Below, in pieces: positions 31,081 through 37,925 of a DNA stretch of 37,925 nt. The notes beneath the pieces are model-generated. The model had not been told where the DNA came from, made no database searches, and saw only the letters and a list, made by a program, of their open reading frames with translations. Every line of letters starts with the position of its first letter. Within the stretch, counting starts at the first letter, position 1. The stretch spans positions 1-37,925 of the forward strand of contig NW_022205055.1 of the NCBI RefSeq assembly GCF_008831285.2, given 5' to 3'. This DNA is from Nymphaea colorata. Lineage: Eukaryota; Streptophyta; Magnoliopsida; Nymphaeales; Nymphaeaceae. The position numbers and the translations under genes were made by a program.

Positions 31081-31646
31081 AAAAAGTTTATAGGAATGCT
31101 ACGAGATAAAAAAGCGAGAAAATACTGAGATGAGGAAGTTAAAAAATAAGGCAAATGGAAAGTTGCATAAAAATGGGAATAAAAAATAAAGGATAAAATT
31201 GATTATTTTTTAAGGTAGATAGTTGAGGATAGGGTGGGATTGGAGTCAAAAGCACGACGTGTGCGAATAATCAAAAATGAGGATTTTTTCAAAATGTTTG
31301 ATTAAGATTATAAGAAACATTTAAATAAAGAGTTGATATAAGTCTAAATAACAAAAAAGACGAGAATGGCCCCCATGATTTGCCCGTGACTCAGATCCAT
31401 TCACCCAATCGTGCTTTTGCTAGGATAAATGAAACCTGAGAAGCTTCTGTAATAAAAATAGCTATCTGCTTTATTCCACCTTTCCCTCAATTTTGAATTG
31501 TTTTCGAAGATTAACCGAGGGAAGCCCTGAGGGGGCCTTTGAGGCCGTTTTTACTATTTTTGGAGAGGTGAGGAGATGAGTTTTATACCGAAAATGCCTG
31601 CGTGATTATAATCTAATCGAGAAAAACACAAGAAAACTCGAATATC
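31081..31646. other. AT-rich non-coding stretch
   Basis: Rich in A runs to about 31350, then more balanced. A GC-rich knot around 31505-31550 has short inverted pieces (GGGAAGCCCTGAGGGGGCCTTTGAGGCC). No gene supported. Confidence 0.45.
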
Positions 31647-32179
31647 ATGATTCCACAACAGACCCCGCTTGAAATGGGCTCCAACCAGCTCTATCCCCAT
31701 CCCCCTCCTTCCTCTGCCACCCTCCCTACCTGCATCCCCTATCATATCCCCTTCCTCCCCTTTCCCCCCTTTCTCTTCCAGAACGACATTGTCCCTCAAA
31801 ATTCCCCCAAGCAGGCTGAAGCAGAGGCCACAACAGGGTCAGGATTAGAGGGGGAGTAAAGATCTATAGGTTTGAAGGGCGGATATAGATCGGGAATGGC
31901 GTAAAAGCCGATTTCCAAGAAATAATTCAAGAAGGACCAGCGATGCCCTGTTTCCAAATGCAGAAGAGGCTACAGTTCGCGAATAGCACTGAGGGCGCAC
32001 CTCCGAAAAGACCATCCCAACTGGTACGACGAGACATCCGATACGAGCCCTGATTGTTTATATTAACTCATCTTAGTAATGCTACTTTTTGTTTCTTCCA
32101 AGACGAAATGTCAATAGAATATCCTTCATATCAGGACCCGCAGGAATGGCTGTGGGGCTTTTGGAGAGAAAATCTATGA
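31647..32179 (+). CDS. Pro-rich protein with one C2H2 zinc finger
   Basis: 161 residues after a 47-nt intron, exactly 162 codons from ATG 31647 to TGA 32177-32179. The N-terminal 45 residues are Pro-rich (NQLYPHPPPSSATLP). After a linker with several TAR-coded Glu comes a single C2H2 finger RCPVSKCRRGYSSRIALRAH with a following His four residues on (C-x4-C-x12-H-x4-H), then DHPNWYDE. The C-terminus after the intron is aromatic and acidic (EWLWGFWRENL). A lone finger with basic flank could bind nucleic acid or protein; role unknown. Divergence from neighbours: next gene (SQR) is convergent, 187 nt away. Confidence 0.62.
32055..32101 (+). other. 47-nt intron in C2H2 gene
   Basis: GTTTAT...TTCCAAG with ATTAACTC as a possible branch site. 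It joins TSPD to YEMSIEYP and keeps the frame whole. A shorter internal GT...AG choice gives a less convincing C-terminus. Confidence 0.55.
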
Positions 32180-32366
32180 TAGTTTGGACTGAGGTTTGGG
32201 CATAATTGGACCATTATATGAAATTGGATTATTAGAATAAATATAAACGAAAATAGATATGCAAATTATGGGCAAAATATTAACTGGGGATGGGAATGGA
32301 GATATCGGAAGAGCGGAAAAGGTTAGTGATAGCATTTATAGCAAAGAAATGCTTATTTATGAATAA

Positions 32367-33637
32367 TCAGGTCCAACGAATCCCCTTCCTGCCTAACCAC
32401 AAGCCTCTAGGGACCAGCAACCAATAGGCTAGGGGGAAAATGAATCTCTTTAGGAAGTAAAACTCGTATCTTGGCTTCTCCTGGTCCCTGTAAAAAGTCT
32501 CGTCGATCACTCCATCGTACTTGAACTCCGCCAGCATCAGCCTCAGCTTGCCCACAAATAGAGGACAACTAGCATACCCTGCGTAGCTGCCTGGAAGCTC
32601 GGTGATGGTGGGTTGCTTCCTCACTGCCAAAAGATTGCTGATTATGATTTTCTTTACTTGTGGAGGACTTCAGCTTGCGAGAAGGCGGCAGCTGCAGTCT
32701 TGGAGCAGGGAAGGCTGGTGCAATCACCGATTCCCCAAACATTACGATACTTGTTGTGCCTGAGAGTGTTTTTGTTGAGGTCAAGGTAACCAGCTGCATC
32801 GGCTAGTCCGGACTGAGCGATGTAGTCATGCGGTCCCATGGGAGGGACCACGTGAAGGAAATCGAACTTGCGGACCACCAGTTCCTTGGTGTCTGCGTTC
32901 TGGAAGGTGGCTTCGTTGCCCTCCACCTTCACCAGGGGGTGCTTGAAGGTGGTCTTGATGTTGTAGGAAGCAGCCACTTCGGTCAGCTTGTTGGAGTACT
33001 TTGGGACGCCGAACATCACGGCGTTGGTCTTCATGAACTATACGCTGACTGGAAGATTCTTCTTCTGCCATTTGTCACTCCATAGGTAGAGAATTTTTTG
33101 AGGAGCTCCCGCGCATTTGATCGGCAAGGCAGGCTCTGTGAAGATGGCCTTTCCAGATGTTAGTTTTTCTCCAAGTTTGGCTACTTTCTCAGCATATTTA
33201 AGCTCATAGATGGAGGCAACGTTGGAATTGGGATCATCCAGAGCTTCCTTCAAGCCCTGCACTTTCTCATATTGTAGCTTGAATCCTGTGCCTAGGATGA
33301 GCTCGTCGTAAGTGTACTCCTGACCGCTTTCGCATACAACCTTATTCTCATCTGGCTTCACCAGTTTGAGTCGATCCTTGCTGAAAGTGATATCCTTGGG
33401 CGTTACTTCTTCCATGGAAGCTTCGGTGGACAAGATATTCCACAGTCCTGCTCCGACCATGGTCCATCCCGGCTGGTAGTAATGCTTGGGAGCTGGGTCA
33501 ATGACTCTAATCTCAGATGGATGGATTCCCGAACGCAGGAGGTGGGATGTGAGACTGAGCCCGCCGCTGCCCAAGCCGACGATGCAGTAGCGGGTGTGGG
33601 AGGCGAAACAGAAGCGAAGGAAGGAGGTGGTGCGCAT
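32367..33637 (-). CDS. SQOR: Mitochondrial sulfide:quinone oxidoreductase
   Basis: Oxidises sulfide and passes electrons to ubiquinone on the inner mitochondrial membrane. 416 residues, no frame breaks. Presequence MRTTSFLRFCFASHTR, then FAD-binding IVGLGSGGLSLTSHLL, PAPKHYYQPGWTMVGAGL, the first redox Cys in IKCAGAPQKILYLW (~residue 175), VMFGVPKY, the second FAD motif VWGIGDCTSLPCSKTAAA with the second redox Cys (~305), and YAGYASCPLFVG near the C-terminus. All agree closely with animal SQOR. One 20-nt intron (32638-32657). A TAG in VSV-x-FMKTN is read through in the same frame. Convergent with the C2H2 gene. Confidence 0.93.
32638..32657 (-). other. 20-nt intron in SQOR
   Basis: Minus-strand GTAAAG...TAATCAG. 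Splicing gives AEVLHNNLLAVRKQPT, colinear with animal SQOR; without it the frame ends in TGA soon after. Confidence 0.88.
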
Positions 33638-33831
33638 GAAGATATAATAATGACGATATACATAAGATATGGCACAAATTACAATGCTATTCCTTGAAGG
33701 ACCAAGAAGGGCTAAAATAGAAGAAGAATAAAATAGCCAAAATGGGGATAAGTCCTCCACGGAATCACCACTAGAAGTAAAACGATAAAACTCTTAGTTT
33801 GAATGCAATATGGATCAAATAGATGAGAATA

Positions 33832-36800
33832 TCAATTAAAACGCACGTCGTAGAGAGTTTACTTGAAGAGCTTCTGCCCGTAGAGCCTAACCAGCAGGTC
33901 CAAATACCCCAAACAGTTCTTGAACTCCTCGCTGTTGTACCTACGCAGGTGGTCGGCGTAGGAGTTGAACAGATCCTCCAGGAAGTTGAAATACTGGAAG
34001 GACTTTACGATGGTGGCAAGGATAAAGGCAATCCAGTTGGAGTGGTTGCCATGCTAAAAGTACTCAGAAGCAAGCCCGAGCAGGATCTTGTCCTTCTCCG
34101 CTCCTGTGCAAGGTGCAGCCAAGCCCTGCGCATCGCAAACCACTGTTTCATGCTTTTCTCGGATGTAGACGACGAACATGACCATCTTGTACAGGAAGTA
34201 TTTCTTGTTGGATTTGAGAAGGTGAATAAGGAGAGTGTTCCTGAAGAGCTCTTCGGTGAAAGCAGAATCCGAAAACTTGAAGGAACTGGCAACTTCCGAG
34301 ATCTATTTGCTGATGATGATTCCCTTGTCCAGCTATACGATGCGAAGCGCTGACTATAGGCCCTGCATGAGCATTCTAAGATAGATGTGGTAGTTGCCTG
34401 TTCCCAGCTTCTACTGGCCGTTTCGGTCGTTCATCTTGGTTATCTGCTCCAGGCAGTAGGCGAGGCAGGACTAGAATTTGCTATCCTCGAAGAACTCCTC
34501 GCAAATTGTGGAGCAGGCCTCTATGTTCTTCATTCGCTGCGCCTTCACGTAGTACTCCTGGTAGCCCTCGTGGTAGAAGCGGGAGTAAAGCTCTGTGGTC
34601 TTGGGGTGAAACTCTCCGAAGCATTTGACAGCCAGCAGGAGGGCGGATTTGCGCATGAGTTCGTGGTCGAAGAGAGAAGCGTACTCGAGGTGGAAGGAGA
34701 CCAGGAGGGGGTGGCTGTCAGGAAGGCTGAAGTTGAGGATGGACATGCCGCAGTTAAAATTGTAAGTGGACTTGTTGGATATGTAGTAGGGAAGAAGCAT
34801 GGGATGAAGGGGATTTTTAAGCATAGGTTTTTCCAAAAACTCCTAGAAGTTGCTCAGCTTGGAAAGGACGGTGTTGAGCTACCACCCGATGGTGCGAGCG
34901 AACATCAGCTCCATTTTTAGAAGCCTAGGATTGACTTACTTGAAAAGCTAAAAGTCTATCTTTTCCTCGAGAGAAGGCGCACTGCGGAAAAGCTTCTGGA
35001 TCTCAAACGAGGGGAAATCGAAAGTCTTCAGCCTCATTTAAAACTCCACTTATGTCTCCTCATGGAAGGGCGTTTGTGACTTGAAGAGGGGAATCGATTC
35101 ATCGAAGTGAACGTTGATTCCGCAATGCCACAAGACAGCATTGAGGAGACATCCCGGTTTGACTGGCGGTGGGTAGGATGTGGTTATTTTGAAGTATTCT
35201 GAGCATTTGTAGAGGACGATGCTCCAGAACTGTTGGCTCTCCTCTCCCTCTCCGAAGACTAGGTTCAGGTAGTCAAGAGCGAAGGATCGATACTTTTGCT
35301 GTCCCTCCTGCTTCTTTTCAGCCAAGATCGCTATGTATTCCTTGGTGTTTCGCTTATAGCCACTCCTCTAGGCAGCGTTGTCTTCGGCAAGGTCGGACAA
35401 GGCTTGCCTGTACTACTTTTTGATTGTCCTTGCGAGGGCTTCTACGAGGACAGTCTACCTGATGTATGGAAGACTGGTCTGCTCGTAAATGCGGTAGAGG
35501 TAGCGAACGTTAATGCCCATTTCCTGCAGAATGGTCTTGAGGGAATAGCTGTCCACCAGCATCAGCTCCATGTTGTGCAGTTTCTCCATCAGAACAGGGA
35601 TCCAGTATGTTTCTATCAATTTGCTTGCCTCTCTCACCTTGTTATCCTATACTCGCTTGAAATCCTAAGTCGCAGAGGACATCAGGAAGGCTTGGCTAAG
35701 CAATTGGCAGTTCTCCTCTTTGGTATAATCTCTGAAAAATGCAACTATCTATGGTCGAAGGCGAGCCATTTCGTTGAGGCTGGATTTCTGGAAGTTGTAG
35801 TCAATGGGGAAGACGAGGCCCGGATTGATAAGGTAGTAAAAGTTAGGCAGCGTTATCTGGTCCTGAGTCTTATCCTTCTTGAAATTGTATTAGAATATCT
35901 TGAGAGAGGGACCCAGAGGAGCAAGAACCTTACGCTTAGGCTACACTTAAAAAGGCTCACTTTTGACGTTCAGAACGTCCTAGATAACATCCACTGCCTC
36001 CTTGAGCCGACCCATCAGCTGCAAATCGCCCTCACCTGACATCAAATTATACACTTCTGTTTTCTCCAGCTAAGAGAAGGGCATATCACACATGATGAGC
36101 AATTTGACTCCTTTATATTCGACCAGAGACATCAAAGGGAGGCGCAGCTTGTATCCTCGCACTTCTCTGAGGGTGAAGAGGATATCGTTGATGTTATAAT
36201 TGACCATGAATTATTGGTTTAGCTATTTTCCACCCACCTTCACCCACACGCCCTGGTAGTAACGCCACCCTTAGAACTACCTTCCGGATTCATTGAAACC
36301 ACATACTAGCTAGTCGACGAAGCTCTAAGCGATTCTCTTAGCAGTAGAGTTGAAGAATTATATCTATTTGAGCAGGCCAATTTCCTTCTACATTTGCTAT
36401 GTTCGATGCCCTTTCAGTTCTCCCTTGATGACCACCTAGTAGAACTTGTAATATTAGCGCCAGAAGGACGAAATGGTAAAAGATTCCTGCACGTTTTGGT
36501 TCTTCGTGCTGACTATTTATGCCATTTCCTTCTCTTTTTTCTTGCGCTGGCGTACCTTCTCCTCCTCCGCCATTTCCGCCTTGGTCTTAAGCAAGTTTTT
36601 AGTCCTTTGGATGGATTAAACATAGTCCTCTATGTTGCTCTCGTGGTGGTCGTCGTTGGATCGTCTCGGAGTGGCAAAAACTGGTAAAGGTTACTACAGC
36701 TTTTATTATTTAAGATTGGATTATTCGGTAGCTGGGGGCAAGTTGTTATTGATAAGTTCTCTTAGTTCTCGTGGGGTGAGTGGGATGATCTTGGCTAGGA

Positions 36801-37275
36801 TGCGCTTTTGCTCTTTTTCCTCTTCTCGCTTGGATTATATGAACTCCTTGATATCAAACGGAAACTCGAAAAGCCACTTCTCCATCTTTTCCTATTCCGT
36901 CCCCTTCGCCTCCTCTTATTCCTCGTTCTCCACGCGTGACTGGTCGCTGGCCTTCACGATCATCTTCTTCTCAGGGAAAATGACCTCCAAATAGGTCTTC
37001 TTGATCTTGTTTTTGGGGAGGAAGTTGACTTAGTGGATGAAATCCAGCCGGACTGCAGCCTTGAAGTGTTTTCGCTTGAGGGAATTGGGGTCCTGCTCGA
37101 CGAAGCCGGGGTGGAGATTGTAGTATTAGAGGAAATTGCCTTGGACATTGATAATGCGGTCGTTGCTGGTCCAGCCTAGCTTGCTCTACTTCTTGCAGAC
37201 CTTGGGTTTGTTGAGGCAGAGCAGGGACAGTTCCTCGATGATCTAATCTGGAAAAGTGAGACTGAGCTTACGCAT
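33832..37275 (-). CDS. CLU (clustered mitochondria) family protein
   Basis: CLU proteins control mitochondrial distribution and bind mRNAs of mitochondrial proteins. One intronless frame of 1,147 residues (family about 1,200-1,400) with many TAA/TAG codons. Residues ~1-300 are charged with a lead-in EFPFDIKEFIE. The CLU domain spans ~residues 310-600: a SFVDELVCGF...YYQGVWVKV stretch, GYKLRLPLMSLVEYKGVKLL (family: plain Y-x-G-R-x segment), and ILQEMGINVRYLYRI, which corresponds to the diagnostic GIN-x-RYLG motif, followed by VEALARTIKKEYR (family E-M-x-A-R-x-x-K). The C-terminal third has TPR-like helices (CFGEFHPKTTELYSRFYHEG). Start at ATG 37275, divergent from the protein-kinase gene. Could be a CLU-like paralogue rather than the orthologue. 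Confidence 0.8.
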
Positions 37276-37447
37276 ATAATCGTTATTATTATCACAGCAA
37301 TAGGCTTCCAGCCATCATTTCATAGGACCTATCGAAAACAGTGCAAAAACCAACTGATTATCTATCTTATTTGTGGAGAAGAGGTGAGAAGCATAAGGCA
37401 TGCATGATGGTTGGCATTTTTCTTACATTATAATCGAATTGACTGAG
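37276..37447. promoter_or_regulatory. Divergent intergenic region, CLU and kinase genes
   Basis: 172 nt between divergent starts. Contains ATTATTATTATCAC on the CLU side and TTACATTATAATCG on the kinase side. Promoter role inferred. Confidence 0.45.
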
Positions 37448-37925
37448 ATGATGGGGGATGATTTGGAATTAGATAAGGAGGAAGTTCTTAAGGAGTGCTT
37501 CTAGCTGGTAAGGGTGCTCGGCGAAGGCTCTTTCGGCAAGGTCTACCTCATCCGCAATCGCTAAACGAGTATAGATAGCCATCCACTTAGGGAAGGAATA
37601 TGCACTGAAACGCTACAACCGCAATCACATATAGAAGCGAGGCAAGTATCGAATGCTGGTCCGCTCCATCTTCATCCTGCAGGCGCTCCAGCATCGCGCC
37701 ATCATCCAGTTCGTCAATTACATCCTCAGTCCTGACGACTCCACCATCTACCTCCTATTTTAGCCATGCAAGAAGGGAAGCCTCGATCGGCTCAAGCACG
37801 TTCTGGAAAAGCGTCCACAAGCACGCACGAAGATCATCAAGTATATTCTCTATGAGCTGGCCCTTGCGCTTGCATATCTCAAGGCAGCCAATGTGGCGCA
37901 TCGCGACCTGAAGCCTTCAAACATC
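37448..37925 (+). CDS. Ser/Thr protein kinase, N-terminal part (cut by window end)
   Basis: Protein-kinase catalytic domain that starts about 17 residues from the N-terminus: FELVRVLGEGSFGKVYL (glycine loop), EYALKRYN (ATP-anchoring Lys), a long alphaC, hinge TIYLLFEPCKKGSL, helix LYELALALAYLKAANV, then the catalytic loop HRDLKPSN at the window edge. The Lys and catalytic Asp are both present, so it is likely active. The hinge Glu after the gatekeeper (coded TAG 37761-37763) is the residue almost always Glu in kinases, a strong anchor for the code. One 22-nt intron. Group assignment (AGC/CAMK-like) not possible from this part. Confidence 0.88.
37569..37590 (+). other. 22-nt intron in kinase gene
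   Basis: GTATAG...CACTTAG. Removal joins RNRET to RKEYALK, restoring the usual spacing between glycine loop and the ATP-binding Lys. Confidence 0.82.

Noticed and set aside
34387-34920. Plus-strand open frames opposite the CLU gene (also 35296-36039)
   Set aside because: They lie antisense to the uninterrupted CLU frame and show no family motifs.
1-37925. Standard ciliate code 6 (TAA/TAG as Gln)
   Set aside because: Gln is possible at many sites, but the kinase hinge, SDR glycine loop, HYKK QN helix and RING positions favour Glu. Ordinary CAA/CAG codons are also used freely for Gln.
1-37925. Trypanosomatid (Blastocrithidia-type) code with TAR as Glu and TGA as Trp
   Set aside because: Genes alternate strands, have cis-spliced introns, and end at TGA. 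Kinetoplastids have one-way gene arrays and almost no cis introns.
1-37925. tRNA, rRNA, CRISPR or telomeric repeats
   Set aside because: No cloverleaf with a GTTCRA-type T loop, no rRNA-like blocks, no regular direct repeats, and no G4T2/G4T4-type runs were seen by eye; a covariance-model scan was not possible.

Overview
The window is nuclear DNA of a ciliate that appears to read TAA and TAG as glutamic acid, with TGA as the only stop. Read with the standard code almost every gene looks shattered. With TAR as sense, long reading frames appear, for example 1,147 codons on the minus strand at 33832-37275 and 1,110 at 16359-19731. Where TAR codons fall on family-invariant positions, the expected residue is Glu rather than Gln: the kinase hinge at 37761, the glycine motif of a short-chain dehydrogenase at 21350, and the QN motif of a hydroxylysine-kinase-like protein at 28324. 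That is the peritrich-type code (NCBI table 30), so a peritrich such as Vorticella, Carchesium or Epistylis is the best guess. Introns are tiny, mostly 19-22 nt, GT...AG, often ending TTATTTAG. A few are 35-47 nt.

Genes are packed on both strands with 4-170 nt between most neighbours. Left part (1-12.1 kb): a C2HC zinc-finger/charged protein, a RING-H2 protein, a cyclic-nucleotide-binding-domain-like protein, a small two-segment membrane protein (minus), a Fab1/PIKfyve-type PI3P 5-kinase (minus), a divergent 895-residue protein of unknown function, and a MESH1/SpoT-like HD-domain protein. Middle (12.1-23.2 kb): a tandem three-copy family of small, probably mitochondrial proteins in a gene-poor stretch, a possible 55-residue gene, a pseudokinase-like/MORN protein, a 1,110-residue charged protein, a CnoX/YbbN-like thioredoxin-TPR protein without the CxxC, a 3-ketoacyl-CoA reductase/17-beta-HSD12-like enzyme, and an unknown protein. 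Right part (23.3-38 kb): a helical-repeat protein, a duplicated divergent gene pair (membrane RING-H2 plus hydroxylysine-kinase-like APH enzyme, twice in tandem), a 5'-incomplete TMEM63/OSCA-like gene next to AT-rich DNA, a poorly resolved gene, a C2H2 zinc-finger protein, a sulfide:quinone oxidoreductase, a CLU protein, and the start of a protein kinase.

Several products belong to or look targeted to mitochondria (SQR, CnoX-like, the small tandem family) or to mitochondrial distribution (CLU). Others belong to endosomal phosphoinositide signalling (PIKfyve) and membrane ubiquitination (RING-H2). There is no operon logic; the strongest architectural signal is the repeated divergent RING/kinase cassette with a roughly 140-155 nt shared promoter region.

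Many genes, mainly in 1-12 kb and 20-31 kb, need single-base corrections at short homopolymers to stay in frame, while genes at 15-19.7 kb and 31.6-38 kb need none. I read most of these as consensus errors of a long-read assembly rather than pseudogenes. A few in-frame TGA codons remain unexplained.
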